Shown one piece after another: positions 34,918 to 44,723 of a DNA stretch of 64,000 nucleotides (position 1 is its first letter; the number at the start of each line of letters is the position of its first letter). This DNA is from Parvibaculum sp046297875 (GTDB lineage: Bacteria; Pseudomonadota; Alphaproteobacteria; Parvibaculales; Parvibaculaceae): positions 1,116,001-1,180,000 of the forward strand of contig NZ_JBKBHD010000001.1 of the NCBI RefSeq assembly GCF_046297875.1, given 5' to 3'. A program made the translations under genes and the position numbers. The notes under the pieces are model-generated. The model did no database searches. It worked only from the letters and a program-made list of their open reading frames with translations, and had not been told where the DNA came from.

Positions 34918-37900
34918 ATGACGAAGCGTATCCGCCGCAGCAACTCCGACAAGACACGGCGTATCGACGACAGGCTGATCGGCTCGGCCTATTCCTATTA
35001 TGGCGGTGTCGTGCGGACGTCCGGCGAGGCGAAAACGCCCCACGGGCTCAAGCGCGTTTTCGCGGCAGCGCTTCTTTCCGGCGCGTCGGTTCTCGCGGTC
35101 GGCCTCGCCGGCACAGGCGCGGCAAAGGCAGGGTCGTGCAATACGATCGGCACCCAGGTGATCTGTACGGGCGCATTCGATGAGTCGGTGCAATATACCG
35201 GCGTCGAGGATCTGACCGTCACGCTCGGCGCCGGCTCGGTGATCGATACGACGGACGAAACATCCGAAAACGATTTCGACAATGCCGGCATTCTGGTGAC
35301 GGGCGACGGCACTGTCGCCGTCGTCAATAACGGCTCCATCCTCACCGGCGACAATCTCTTCTACAACGAAGAGGTCTCGTACTTCGGCGGCTATCGCCAT
35401 CACGGCATCGCCGCCTATTCCGACGACGGCAATGCCTCGGTCCAGAATTCCGCCCAGGGCACAATCGTCACGACATCGAACTATTCGCATGGTGCGGTCG
35501 CAGCTGCAGGCTTCGAAGGAATCTGGGGTGGCAATGCCTCGGCTGTGAACCACGGCCTCATCGGCACGGAAGGCAGCGAATCATTCGGTCTTGCCGCGAT
35601 CGCGAAATACACCGCCTCGGCCACCAATTCCGAGACCGGCGCCATTTTCACCGATGGCGAGGGAAGCATCGGCATCTACGCCTATTCGAAATATGAATCG
35701 ATCGTCGTGAATAATGGCAGCATCGAGACCTGGGGCGAATATGCCGATGGCATCGTTGCCGTTTCCGGTGGTTCGGTCACGGTCACGAACAGAGGCTCGA
35801 TCGAAACTGCCGGCGAGAGCGCAAGCGGCATTGTTGCCGCTATCGACTGGGTGTTGGGGGAATATTCCGAAAGCAGCACGGTCACGGTTGCGAATAGCGG
35901 TTCCATCGACACGGAAGGCGATTACGCAGACGGCATCAGGGTACACGCCGCCGACGGCTCCGCGACCATCACCAATAGCGGCTCGATCACGACGGATGGC
36001 GATGAGGCCCATGGCATTTCGGCGGAGGGCTATTCGGTTTCAGTCGTCAATGATGCGGATGGCGTGATCGAGACATATGGCGACGATTCCCACGGTGTCG
36101 ATCTCTGGGGGCATTCCGTGTCGCTCGACAATGCGGGCAATATCGTCACCTGGGGTGAGGATTCGCACGCCGTCGTCGCGCATTCGAATGGCGACCTGAC
36201 GACCACGATCAGCAATTCGGGGTTCATTGGCGCCTATGGCGACGAAGCGGATGCAATCCGCGCCTCCGGCCCGACGGTGCGCATTCACAACAATTTCGTT
36301 GAAGGCGACGAGGGCGAAGACGATGTGACCGGGATCATCTTCTCGGAAGACGGGGCGGCCATTCGTATCGATGAATCGGACGATGCGCGCATCTACAACG
36401 CCGGAAACATCTACGGAAACATCACGGTCGACGCGGAGAAGTATGGCTACCTCCTCAATGACGGATTGATCGAATCGGACAGGAAGTGGAAAGCGGCCGT
36501 CTCCATCGATGTCGATGAGGGCGATGCCATCGTCGAGAATAACGGAACGATTCGCGCAGACAGGCGGAACGCCAAGGGCGTCGAGCTGGAGGGCGACTCT
36601 GTCAGCCTCACCAATACAGGCACGATCGAGACGTCGGGCGAGAACGGTCATGCCGTCGATCTCGAGGCCGAGGGTGAGTTCGGCGAGGTCACTCTGACCA
36701 ATTCGGGCCTCATCGAGGCGTCGGGCGAAAGCGCCGATGCGATCCGCGCCGAAGGCCACAAGGTCACCATCACCAACCAGGCTTTCGTCATTCCGGGCGA
36801 CGAGGAAGGCGATGAGGACGAGACGGTCCTTGGCATTATCCGTTCGAGCGAGCGGGCGGCAATCCGGGTGGATGAATCCGATTATGTCTATGTGGTCAAT
36901 GACGGTCTCATCTATGGCTATGTGACCATCGACGCCGGAAAATATGCCTCGGTCGTCACCGGCGAGGGCTCCCTTATCCTGTCCGAACGCCGCAACGTCG
37001 CGGCTGTCGGCATCGAGGTCCATGAAGGCGATGCCTATGTCCTTAATGATGGTGCCATTGTCACGACGAGGTCGCGCGCCAGGGGCATCGAGGTCGATGT
37101 CTGGGAGGGCGATGCCTATGTACGCAACAATGGCTCGGTCACAACCGGCTCGCTCGATGAGGAAGGCAACCCCGACAAGGGCTGGCGCTCGCATGGCATC
37201 GACGTCTATGCCGAGAATGACGCGGCGGTGGTCAATACCGGCGATGTGACCGTCTATGGCGAGAAGGCGCGCGGTATCCGGGTGCAAAGCGATGAAGGCG
37301 ACGCATTCGGCTTCAACAGTGGCAATATCGATGCCTGGGGCGAAAAAGGCACAGGCCTTTACGTGCGAAGCATCGAGGGCGGATCGAGCTATTCCTACGA
37401 ATACGGATTCACCTATTACAGCGGCGATGCGCTCGCAGGAAACTCCGGCGATGTAACCACGCGCGGCGACTATGCTTTCGGCGTTGCCGCTGTCTCGGGA
37501 TATGGCGATGCCGCAGCCTTCAACATTCTGGGCGGTACGATTGCCACGTCAGGCGACGGCGCAGTCGGTCTGGTCGCGGCGGCCGGATATGAAAGCCTGA
37601 ATGACGGGCATGGAGGTGCCTATTCCAACGAATTCGGCGGCACCGCCATTGCGGTCAACGGCTTGCCGCCAAGCATCGGAGAATTCGGTTATTTCGGCAT
37701 GTATGGCGGTTTCGAAGGCGCCTGGGAGGCCATCGCCGGTCTTCACGATGTCGAGGAAATGGAGCGGGAGGACTTCCGCTCCACCATCGTCACCACCGGC
37801 GATTTCGCGCATGGCGTTGCCGCCATGTCCGCGCATGGCCAGGCGATGGCGGCCAACTTCTACGGCACGGTAACGACCGGCAGCCTCGATGAGGAAGGCG

Positions 37901-40770
37901 ATCCTGCATCGGGCTATGGCGCGCTGGGCGTGGCGGCATGGTCGGGCGAGGGCGGCGATGCCTGGGCCATGAACAAGTATGACGGCCACATCACCACCTA
38001 TGGCCACAATGCGCCGGCACTGGTCGCACATGGCGATGAAGATGCCTGGGCGATGAACATGCTTCGTTCGACCATCGTCACGCATGGCGACCATTCGTCG
38101 GGCATTCGCGCAAGCGCCGGATCGGGAGGCGCCATTGCCTCCAACAAATATGAATCGAGCATCGTTACCCATGGCGACTATTCGCACGGCATGGCTGCTC
38201 ATGCCGAGGGCGGCTACTACTACGATGGCCAGGACTGGGTGTGGTACGGGGGAGATGCCGTCGCCATCAATGCCGGTTCGACTATCGTTACGCATGGCGT
38301 CTATTCGGACGGTATTTCGTCCATGTCAGGCCGGGGCGACGCCCGGGCCTATAATGTGAACTGGACGAATGAGGAAGACGAAATTGTCTCCGGCTCTGTC
38401 ATCACACATGGCGACGGCGCCGCGGGCATCTATGTCCGCGCGTGGGAAGGCACGGCTACCGCTGTCAATGCCGGATCGGTCTCGACGCACGGCAAATATG
38501 CAGGCGGCATCGTGGCTGTCGGCGAAAGCGTCCATGTCGAGAATGCCGGGACGATTGCGACGGAAGGCAAGTATTCGCATGGCGTCGAGGCGTCGTCGAA
38601 CAGCATCGCCACAACCACGGTCGTCAACAGCGGCACGATAGAGGTCACGGGCGACGGTGCCGACGGCATCCGCGCCAGCGGTCCGACGGTGAACATCACC
38701 AATACGGAAGATGGCAGCATCTCCTCGGCCAGTGGCGATGCGATCCATGTCTACGACTCGAAATATGTCTCGATCGTCAACCATGGCGATATTTACGGCG
38801 ATGTGGTCGTGGCGGGCTTCACCTATCATGCGGAATACGCGCCCGAGGTCCATGTTCTTCATACCGGCTATATCGACGGCAATATCATCACCGTGGAGGC
38901 CGGCAGCGACGATACGATCATTGTCGATGGCGGCCGGATCACGGGTGCGATCTTCACCGGCAACGGCACCGACGAAGTGACCGTCCAGGGCGAAGGTGTC
39001 GAACTCGGCAAGGGCATCCATGCCGGTGGCGAGGGCACGGCGCATCTCGCCTTCGCGCATGACGACGAAATCCTGCTCGATGACGGTATCGAGGGATGGG
39101 CGATCTCCGGCTTCGATCTGGTCGACTTCGACAGCGGTCGTGTGGAGCTTGACGGTTTCGGCATTCATACCGCCGGCGAGGACGGCACAGTCAATGTCGC
39201 GGAAGGCGCGGTACTGGCGACGACGGGCGAGGGCGCCCATGTCGCGGCAGCGGAAGTCAATATCGGCGGCACGCTCGATATTGGTCTCGGCGGCTTCTTC
39301 GATGTGACGGGCGAAGTCTCCTTCGGTGGCGACAGCCTCTTCTTCACCCGCATCCAGAACACGACGGCGGGCGTCGTCAGCGGCAACACGGTGACTTTCG
39401 CCGAAGGTGCCACCATCTTTGCGGATGTGACCGGCGGCCTCGACGCAGTGGTTGGCGAGGATATCCTGATCGCCTCCGCGGCTCAGGAGAACGGCGTCAC
39501 CGATCATGGCGCGGTGGTGGAGGACAATATCTTCCTCTTCTACTTCGCCAAGGTGATGAATGGCGACATCATCGACACGGGCTCGGCGGATCAGCTCTTC
39601 CTGCGCGTCCAGATCGAGGAAACGGCCTTCGACACGGCAGACGATGCCAACTACACGAAGAACCAGCTTTCGATAGCGGATGCGCTCGACGTCTATCTCA
39701 GGACACAGCCGCTTTCGAGCCCGCTTGTTCAGTGGCTGGCGCAGTTCGAGACGGAAGAGGAGCAGCGTGCGGAGCTTCTCAAGGTCATCAAGGACACGCT
39801 GCCGGAAGAGAGCAACGGCTCCGGCACGGCGACCATCGTCTCGACGGATCTCATCTATGACATGATCATGGACAGGTTGTCGGGCGGCGGCTTCACCGTG
39901 GCGCAAGCCGGCGAGACAGGCATGTCCGCAGGCGACGCCGTGCTTGGCGGTGACGGCAAATGGGCCATATGGGGCCGGGCCGGTGCCTCGCGGGCGAAGT
40001 TCACGCCCGGTAGCGTCAACGGCTTCGATGCCGATAGCTGGGGCATCACGGTCGGCATCGACGGCGAGGTTGCGGCGAATACGAGGATCGGTTTCGGCGG
40101 CTTCTACATCGCCTCCGATGTGGAGGAGAACGGCGCGGGCGCCAATGCCACGAACGACATCACCGGCTATGGCGTTACGGCCTATCTCAGCTACCGGCCC
40201 GGCGCCTGGTATGTGAACGGTGCGCTCGGCTTCGGCACCAACGAGTATGACAGCCGCCGCCTGTCGCTGGGCGGCGTGAATGTGGCGAGCTATGAGGGCA
40301 CGCAGTTCGTGGCGCGCGCCGAGGTTGGTCACATGTTCACCTTCGGCCAGTGGGACATCACGCCCAATGCCGGCCTGCGCTACAACCGGGTCGATATCGA
40401 TGCCTACACGGAAACGGGTCCGCTTCCGATCAGCGTTGACAGCCAGACGGTCGAGTCACTTCGCGCGGTCGCCGGTGTCAATCTGCGCTACAGCATGCCG
40501 CTTGAAAATGGCGGCAAGCTGATCCCCGAACTCGGCGTGAAGGTGCTTGGCGAACTTGCCGACCCGGATCAGGCGATCACGGGCAGTGTGGTTGGCGGCG
40601 GCGCCTTCTCGGTCCAGAGCGTGGCGCGGGACGATGTCTCGTTCGGGCTCGGCGCCGGCATCACCTGGGAAGTCTCGGACCGCTTCAGCCTCCGCGTCAC
40701 CTATGATGGCGAGCTGCAGAGCGACTACAAGGAACATGCCCTTGCAGCAGCGGTCCGCTTCGCCTTCTGA
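34918..40770 (+). CDS. Large type V autotransporter adhesin-like protein
   Basis: A 1950-residue secreted surface protein. An extended signal peptide (about 1-71) has a basic n-region of 45 residues and a hydrophobic core at 47-66. The passenger (about 75-1600) is a run of short beta-helix rungs of roughly 20-25 residues with the theme 'nTGsI.T.G..a.GI.a'. The C-terminal 12-stranded autotransporter barrel (about 1680-1950) ends in RFAF, the aromatic terminal signal for outer-membrane insertion. The passenger is acidic and rich in Gly, Asp and Tyr, with no cysteine beyond the first few residues and no protease or lipase motif. It contains duplicated blocks, described as a finding. It probably forms an adhesive or biofilm fibre; the target is unknown. 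Confidence 0.93.
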   Translation: MTKRIRRSNSDKTRRIDDRLIGSAYSYYGGVVRTSGEAKTPHGLKRVFAAALLSGASVLAVGLAGTGAAKAGSCNTIGTQVICTGAFDESVQYTGVEDLTVTLGAGSVIDTTDETSENDFDNAGILVTGDGTVAVVNNGSILTGDNLFYNEEVSYFGGYRHHGIAAYSDDGNASVQNSAQGTIVTTSNYSHGAVAAAGFEGIWGGNASAVNHGLIGTEGSESFGLAAIAKYTASATNSETGAIFTDGEGSIGIYAYSKYESIVVNNGSIETWGEYADGIVAVSGGSVTVTNRGSIETAGESASGIVAAIDWVLGEYSESSTVTVANSGSIDTEGDYADGIRVHAADGSATITNSGSITTDGDEAHGISAEGYSVSVVNDADGVIETYGDDSHGVDLWGHSVSLDNAGNIVTWGEDSHAVVAHSNGDLTTTISNSGFIGAYGDEADAIRASGPTVRIHNNFVEGDEGEDDVTGIIFSEDGAAIRIDESDDARIYNAGNIYGNITVDAEKYGYLLNDGLIESDRKWKAAVSIDVDEGDAIVENNGTIRADRRNAKGVELEGDSVSLTNTGTIETSGENGHAVDLEAEGEFGEVTLTNSGLIEASGESADAIRAEGHKVTITNQAFVIPGDEEGDEDETVLGIIRSSERAAIRVDESDYVYVVNDGLIYGYVTIDAGKYASVVTGEGSLILSERRNVAAVGIEVHEGDAYVLNDGAIVTTRSRARGIEVDVWEGDAYVRNNGSVTTGSLDEEGNPDKGWRSHGIDVYAENDAAVVNTGDVTVYGEKARGIRVQSDEGDAFGFNSGNIDAWGEKGTGLYVRSIEGGSSYSYEYGFTYYSGDALAGNSGDVTTRGDYAFGVAAVSGYGDAAAFNILGGTIATSGDGAVGLVAAAGYESLNDGHGGAYSNEFGGTAIAVNGLPPSIGEFGYFGMYGGFEGAWEAIAGLHDVEEMEREDFRSTIVTTGDFAHGVAAMSAHGQAMAANFYGTVTTGSLDEEGDPASGYGALGVAAWSGEGGDAWAMNKYDGHITTYGHNAPALVAHGDEDAWAMNMLRSTIVTHGDHSSGIRASAGSGGAIASNKYESSIVTHGDYSHGMAAHAEGGYYYDGQDWVWYGGDAVAINAGSTIVTHGVYSDGISSMSGRGDARAYNVNWTNEEDEIVSGSVITHGDGAAGIYVRAWEGTATAVNAGSVSTHGKYAGGIVAVGESVHVENAGTIATEGKYSHGVEASSNSIATTTVVNSGTIEVTGDGADGIRASGPTVNITNTEDGSISSASGDAIHVYDSKYVSIVNHGDIYGDVVVAGFTYHAEYAPEVHVLHTGYIDGNIITVEAGSDDTIIVDGGRITGAIFTGNGTDEVTVQGEGVELGKGIHAGGEGTAHLAFAHDDEILLDDGIEGWAISGFDLVDFDSGRVELDGFGIHTAGEDGTVNVAEGAVLATTGEGAHVAAAEVNIGGTLDIGLGGFFDVTGEVSFGGDSLFFTRIQNTTAGVVSGNTVTFAEGATIFADVTGGLDAVVGEDILIASAAQENGVTDHGAVVEDNIFLFYFAKVMNGDIIDTGSADQLFLRVQIEETAFDTADDANYTKNQLSIADALDVYLRTQPLSSPLVQWLAQFETEEEQRAELLKVIKDTLPEESNGSGTATIVSTDLIYDMIMDRLSGGGFTVAQAGETGMSAGDAVLGGDGKWAIWGRAGASRAKFTPGSVNGFDADSWGITVGIDGEVAANTRIGFGGFYIASDVEENGAGANATNDITGYGVTAYLSYRPGAWYVNGALGFGTNEYDSRRLSLGGVNVASYEGTQFVARAEVGHMFTFGQWDITPNAGLRYNRVDIDAYTETGPLPISVDSQTVESLRAVAGVNLRYSMPLENGGKLIPELGVKVLGELADPDQAITGSVVGGGAFSVQSVARDDVSFGLGAGITWEVSDRFSLRVTYDGELQSDYKEHALAAAVRFAF
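36238..37101 (+). repeat. Tandem duplicated unit inside the autotransporter passenger
   Basis: Two consecutive units of about 160 residues read alike: ADAIRAxGxxVxIxN, an acidic linker (GDEGEDD or GDEEGDED), xGIIxSxxxAAIRxDESD, xNxGxIYGxxTxDAxKY, then xxAxxIxVxEGDAxVxNxGxI. Unit one is about 36238-36600 and unit two about 36724-37101. A shorter third copy of the first half is at about 38650-38811 (ADGIRASGPTVNITN ... NHGDIYGDVVV). Divergence is high at the DNA level, so the duplication is old. Confidence 0.75.
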
Positions 40771-40794
40771 TCGCGACGAGCGGGCAAGGAAGAA

Positions 40795-40825
40795 GGCGCC
40801 TCGGATTTCTCCGGGGCGCCCTTTT
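40795..40825 (+). terminator. Rho-independent terminator of the autotransporter gene
   Basis: An 11-bp stem (GGCGCCTCGGA/TCCGGGGCGCC, one G-T pair) with a TTTC loop is followed by CTTTT. It begins 24 bases after the stop codon. Confidence 0.8.
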
Positions 40826-40839
40826 CATTGGAGAGGACG

Positions 40840-41112
40840 TCAGCGGCCGATATCGCCGAAGGCGACGACGGCGCCATCCGCCAGATTGACACAGGCGCCC
40901 GGTGCCTGCTGCCTCGCCCGGCAGAGATAGAGCGTGCCGCTCCGTTCCACCCAGATGCCGCCCTGCGGATTGGCGATGAGGCGCGGGCTCTTGCCGGGGC
41001 CGAGCAGGGCCGTCACGACGATGGCGATGGAGACGAGCGTTGCGGCGGCGACGACCGCATAGGCGAAGTTGAGATCGGGGCGCGGCGCGCGCGGCTGTGT
41101 GGCGTTGTTCAT
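40840..41112 (-). CDS. Small single-pass membrane protein
   Basis: A 90-residue protein with one transmembrane helix at about 17-40 (YAVVAAATLVSIAIVVTALL) and a short extracytoplasmic domain with two cysteines (LYLCRARQQAPGACVNL), which may form a disulfide. I take the ATG at 41112, which has AAGGAA upstream. No family recognised. It lies directly after the gene at 41145 on the same strand. Confidence 0.7.
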   Translation of the reverse strand: MNNATQPRAPRPDLNFAYAVVAAATLVSIAIVVTALLGPGKSPRLIANPQGGIWVERSGTLYLCRARQQAPGACVNLADGAVVAFGDIGR

Positions 41113-41144
41113 ACGCGGTATTCCTTCTTGGTGAGAATGCGCCC

Positions 41145-41621
41145 TCAAAAGAGGGGCAGGTGGTTGAACCAGGCAATGCGGAGCTGGTGGCCTTCCGGCG
41201 TGAAGCCGGCAAGCGTCAGGCCGGATTTGCCGACGGGATAGCGGCCGAGCTTGGGAGACTGATAGACGGCGGCCATGCCGAAAAGCTGTTCCTCAGGATT
41301 GGCGATGGACCATTCCTCGAGAATCCGGCGGCCTTCCACGGCGAGGCCGATGGCAATCTCCTGCTGTTCGAATTCCGGTGCCGTGAACACGCGCAGGAAG
41401 CCGAAGCGCTTGTTGAGAAGTGGACGATAGGGCTGGATGTCGACAGTCGATATGCCGGCCAGCCTGTTGCCGTCATAAGCGAGGCAGCAGATTTCGCGCG
41501 CGCGGCTTTCAGGGGTCACGCCGGCGGGCAGAACGCCATGCTCCTTCCAGAGCGCGATGGCATCCCGCTCCAGCTTTCCATCGCGCTTTCGCCAGCCGGA
41601 AACATATTTGATCTTGCCCAT
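41145..41621 (-). CDS. GNAT-like hypothetical protein
   Basis: A 158-residue soluble protein. The central part resembles a GNAT acetyltransferase fold: a strand AYDGNRLAGISTVDI (about 48-62), then RFGFLRVFTAPEFEQQEIAIGL (about 72-93) and a helix, but the pyrophosphate-binding loop Q/RxxGxG/A of active GNATs is not visible. It may be a divergent acetyltransferase or an unrelated fold. Its stop region overlaps the leader of the small membrane protein gene, so both are likely co-transcribed. Confidence 0.75.
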   Translation of the reverse strand: MGKIKYVSGWRKRDGKLERDAIALWKEHGVLPAGVTPESRAREICCLAYDGNRLAGISTVDIQPYRPLLNKRFGFLRVFTAPEFEQQEIAIGLAVEGRRILEEWSIANPEEQLFGMAAVYQSPKLGRYPVGKSGLTLAGFTPEGHQLRIAWFNHLPLF

Positions 41622-41739
41622 TGCCCGCCTCCCGGTTGCGGCCGGCGCCGGAGGGTCCGGTACCGGCCGTTGCAGCGGGTTGCATTATCGAGTTGGGCGG
41701 GTGGGCTCTGCGAGCGGAGATCGAACCTCTTTGGAGGAA

Positions 41740-42495
41740 TCAGCTTCGGTCTGACGGCTTCAGAGCTCCGAGAAAATCGACCGGCAGCGGGAAGACGATG
41801 GTGTTCGTCTTATCGCCGGCGATGTCGTGCAGCGCCGCGAAATAGCGAAGCTGCATGGCGCGCGAGTCGCCCGCAAGAATCTTGCCGGCTTCCACCAGCT
41901 TTTCGGCGGCCTGCTGCTCGCCCTCCGCATTGATGATCTTGGCGCGGCGCAGGCGCTCGGCCTCTGCTTGTTTGGCAATGGCGCGGATCATGCTCTCATC
42001 GATATCGACATGCTTGATCTCGACATTCGCCACCTTGATGCCCCAGGCATCGGTCTGCTCATCGAGAATGGTCTGAATATCGGCATTCAGCTTGTCGCGC
42101 TCGGTCAGCATTTCGTCGAGTTCATGCTTGCCGAGAACGGAACGGAGCGTAGTCTGCGCAAGCTGGCTTGTCGCCTCTATGTAATTCTCAACATTGAGGA
42201 TCGCCTTTTGCGGATCGACGATGCGGAAATAGAGCACCGCGTTCACCTTCACTGACACATTGTCGCGGGAGATCACATCCTGTGTCGGGACGTCATCGAC
42301 AAAGGTGCGCAGATCCACCCGCACCATCTGCTGGATGAAGGGGATGATGATGATGAAGCCGGGTCCCGCCACGCGGGTAAAGCGGCCGAGCGTGAATACA
42401 ACGCCCCTCTCATATTCGCGTAGGATGTTGATTGCGGAAATGAGGAACGCGACGGTGAGAACCGCCAGAAAAATATAGAGTGCAAAGCCGCCCAT
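41740..42495 (-). CDS. Slipin (stomatin/prohibitin-like SPFH protein)
   Basis: A 251-residue SPFH-domain membrane scaffold protein. A single N-terminal hairpin anchor (about 5-24) is followed by EYERGVVFTLGRFTRVAGPGF and the SPFH domain, then a helical segment rich in EAERLRRAKIINAEGEQQAAEKL (about 175-205), which drives oligomerisation. The upstream gene encodes an NfeD-type protease, its usual partner. The pair is thought to act in membrane quality control; the two genes form an operon with a 43-base gap. Confidence 0.93.
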   Translation of the reverse strand: MGGFALYIFLAVLTVAFLISAINILREYERGVVFTLGRFTRVAGPGFIIIIPFIQQMVRVDLRTFVDDVPTQDVISRDNVSVKVNAVLYFRIVDPQKAILNVENYIEATSQLAQTTLRSVLGKHELDEMLTERDKLNADIQTILDEQTDAWGIKVANVEIKHVDIDESMIRAIAKQAEAERLRRAKIINAEGEQQAAEKLVEAGKILAGDSRAMQLRYFAALHDIAGDKTNTIVFPLPVDFLGALKPSDRS

Positions 42496-42538
42496 TGGAG
42501 CCTTCCTTCCTGATGATGCGTGGTCTGCCGGTGGCGGC

Positions 42539-43912
42539 TTACCTTACGACGAGGGTCAAGCCATCCAGTTTTTCAATTCGAACGGTCGAATGCGGCGCAA
42601 GTTCGGCGGGTCCGCGCGCGTGCCAGCGCTCGCCATGGATATGGACATAGCCCTCGCCATGGGACCATTCGAGGACGCGGGCTTCGGCACCCGTCATTTC
42701 TTCCGCACCGGTCGCGACGGGCCTTCGCATCGCGCGCAGCGTGTAGCCGAGAAGCAGGATCAGCACGGCGGCGCTTGCGACGGCGGTGCCCATGATCGTC
42801 CACCAGGAAATCTGGAAGTCCGGGTTGTCGCTGTCGACAAGCATGGCCGCGCCGAAGATGAAGGCGACAAGCCCGCCAAAGCCTGCCACGCCGAAGGTGG
42901 GTGTGAAGGCTTCCACCGCCATCAGCGTGAGCCCCAGTACGATGAGCGCAATGCCTGTATAGTCGAGCGGCAGCTGGTTGAGCGCATAGAGCCCGAGCAG
43001 CAGGCAGATCGCACCGAGAATGCCGGGACCGAACGTGCCGGGGTTAGACAGTTCGAAGATGATGCCATAGACGCCGATCATCATCAGCAGGAAGGCGACA
43101 TTCGGATTGCTGATGAGCGCGAGGAGTTCGACCATGAAGCCGGGCTCGACATGCTCGACTTCGGCGCCTGCCGTTTGAAGAGTCTTCTTGCCTGAAGCGG
43201 TCACAACCTCGCGGCCATCCATCTGCGCGAGCAGGCTGTCGATGTCGCTTGCGACGATTTCCACCACGCCCTGTTCCAGCGCCTCGCGGGCAGAAAGGCT
43301 TGCGCCTTCGCGCACCGCTTCCTCCGCCCATTCGGCGTTGCGGCCATGCGTCTCGGCAAGCGACTTGATGAGCGCGGCGGCGTCGTTCGTCGCCTTCTTC
43401 GAAAGGGCTTCCTCGTTCGAGGGCGTGCTGCGTTCGGCTTCGGTTTCGCCCGGCCGTGCGGGCGGCTGTTTCGGTGTGCCGGGCATGCCGCCACCGCCCA
43501 TCATCACGGGCGTTGCCGCGCCGATATTTGTGCCGGGCGCCATCGCGGCAATGCCCGTCGAATAGATGATGAAGGTACCGGCACTTGCCGCATGGCCGCC
43601 CGACGGCCAGACATAGCCGGCAATGGGCACGTCGGACGCCAGGATCGCACTCACAATGTCGCGGGTCGAGGTGACAAGGCCGCCCGGCGTGTCGATGCGC
43701 AGCACCAGCGCCTCGGCGTTCCGCTCTTCCGCCTTCGCGATTGCATCCTCGATCTGCTTCGATGTGGCAGGCCCGATCGCGCCCTTGATGGTCGAGACGA
43801 GGACGAGGCCCGGCTCGCGCTCTTCCTCCTCCGCCAGCAGCCCGGCAAGCGGCATGAGCGCGCCCATGAGGGCGAGACCCATGAAGAAGAGAAGACGCGA
43901 TGGAAATGTCAT
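42539..43912 (-). CDS. NfeD-family ClpP-like membrane serine protease
   Basis: A 457-residue protein. A signal peptide (about 1-27) precedes a ClpP-class protease domain: the oxyanion region RIDTPGGLVTSTRDIV, the nucleophile serine in HAASAGTFI (about 112) and a lysine in LSKKATNDAAA as the likely base. Four or five hydrophobic helices follow (about 275-375), then a C-terminal NfeD OB-fold domain (about 395-457; VLEWSHGEGYVHIHGERW). I take the ATG at 43912, which has GGAGG eight bases upstream. It is paired with the slipin gene downstream, the standard stomatin-protease operon. Confidence 0.9.
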   Translation of the reverse strand: MTFPSRLLFFMGLALMGALMPLAGLLAEEEEREPGLVLVSTIKGAIGPATSKQIEDAIAKAEERNAEALVLRIDTPGGLVTSTRDIVSAILASDVPIAGYVWPSGGHAASAGTFIIYSTGIAAMAPGTNIGAATPVMMGGGGMPGTPKQPPARPGETEAERSTPSNEEALSKKATNDAAALIKSLAETHGRNAEWAEEAVREGASLSAREALEQGVVEIVASDIDSLLAQMDGREVVTASGKKTLQTAGAEVEHVEPGFMVELLALISNPNVAFLLMMIGVYGIIFELSNPGTFGPGILGAICLLLGLYALNQLPLDYTGIALIVLGLTLMAVEAFTPTFGVAGFGGLVAFIFGAAMLVDSDNPDFQISWWTIMGTAVASAAVLILLLGYTLRAMRRPVATGAEEMTGAEARVLEWSHGEGYVHIHGERWHARGPAELAPHSTVRIEKLDGLTLVVR

Positions 43913-44002
43913 TGAAGCTTTCCTCCGGCGCTTTTCCCCATTCTGCCAAACATCGGCGTACATAGCCATGTTTTCCGGCCGCGCAGGACGGGAAGGGCTG
44001 AT

Positions 44003-44665
44003 TCACTTCGCCTGCAGCAGATCCGTCACCATGCGCGTCGTCAGGGAGAGTTCGGTTTCTTCGTCGCATTCGGTTTCGGGCGCGAGCAGCAGCCTCGCGG
44101 CCACAAAGCCGAGATTGAGGGAGATGATCGCGCGCGCCGCCGTTTCGGGGGGCAGGTCGTCGCGCACCAGGCCACGCGCCTGAAAACCGGCGACAGCGGC
44201 AACCGCGCTTTCCCAAACCCGGCCGCGCCAGTTGTCGACGAACCAGCGGCGTACCGCATCGTCGGTCAGGATCGTCACCAGCAGCATCTTGACCTCGGGT
44301 GCCGTGGCGCGGGTCTTCTCGAACCGGGTGCGCAGCAGCCCGTCCTGCCACTCCGCGAAGGAGGGTGTGCCTTGCGCAAAGAGCGCCTCGGTCTCGCTGA
44401 AACCTGCCTCGATCGTGACATTCATGAGCGCCGGCAGCATCGCGCGGCCAAAAAGTTCGGCCTTGCTCGGGAAATATTTGAAGAGCGTCCGCTCGGTGGT
44501 GCGGGCGGCACGGGCGATATCCGCCGTGCGGGCGGCATGAAATCCCCTGGCGCCGAAAATACGGGCGGCGGCGGCAAGGATCGCGGCCTCGCGCTCGCTG
44601 GCCTCGGCGGTTCGGTGCCGCGCCGCCGATTTGACGGTCTTGAGATCGATGCGCTTGCCGGCCAT
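44003..44665 (-). CDS. TetR-family transcriptional regulator
   Basis: A 220-residue repressor-type regulator. The N-terminal helix-turn-helix lies at about 20-65 (AAILAAAARIFGARGFHAART...TTERTLFKYFPSKAELF), followed by a ligand-binding domain with no recognisable pocket signature. I take the ATG at 44665, preceded by AAAGGGGG. Two near-identical palindromes lie in the 90-base gap to the divergent gene at 44756; the nearer starts 13 bases from this start codon. This gene therefore probably represses itself and its divergent neighbour. The inducer is unknown. Confidence 0.9.
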   Translation of the reverse strand: MAGKRIDLKTVKSAARHRTAEASEREAAILAAAARIFGARGFHAARTADIARAARTTERTLFKYFPSKAELFGRAMLPALMNVTIEAGFSETEALFAQGTPSFAEWQDGLLRTRFEKTRATAPEVKMLLVTILTDDAVRRWFVDNWRGRVWESAVAAVAGFQARGLVRDDLPPETAARAIISLNLGFVAARLLLAPETECDEETELSLTTRMVTDLLQAK

Positions 44666-44677
44666 GCCGCCCCCTTT

Positions 44678-44699
44678 TTGTATAGTCACCACTATACAA
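44678..44699. promoter_or_regulatory. TetR operator 1
   Basis: A perfect inverted repeat: TTGTATAGT, spacer CACC, ACTATACAA. It lies 13 bases upstream of the TetR start codon. The second copy is centred 44 bases away, about four helical turns, so two dimers could bind on the same face of the DNA. Confidence 0.8.
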
Positions 44700-44723
44700 G
44701 GCTGGAGCTCTGATGTATAGGAA

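Noticed and set aside
38070..38430. A CRISPR-like or tandem DNA repeat
   Set aside because: The repetition is at the protein level (beta-helix rungs of the autotransporter); the DNA copies differ and have no regular spacer pattern.
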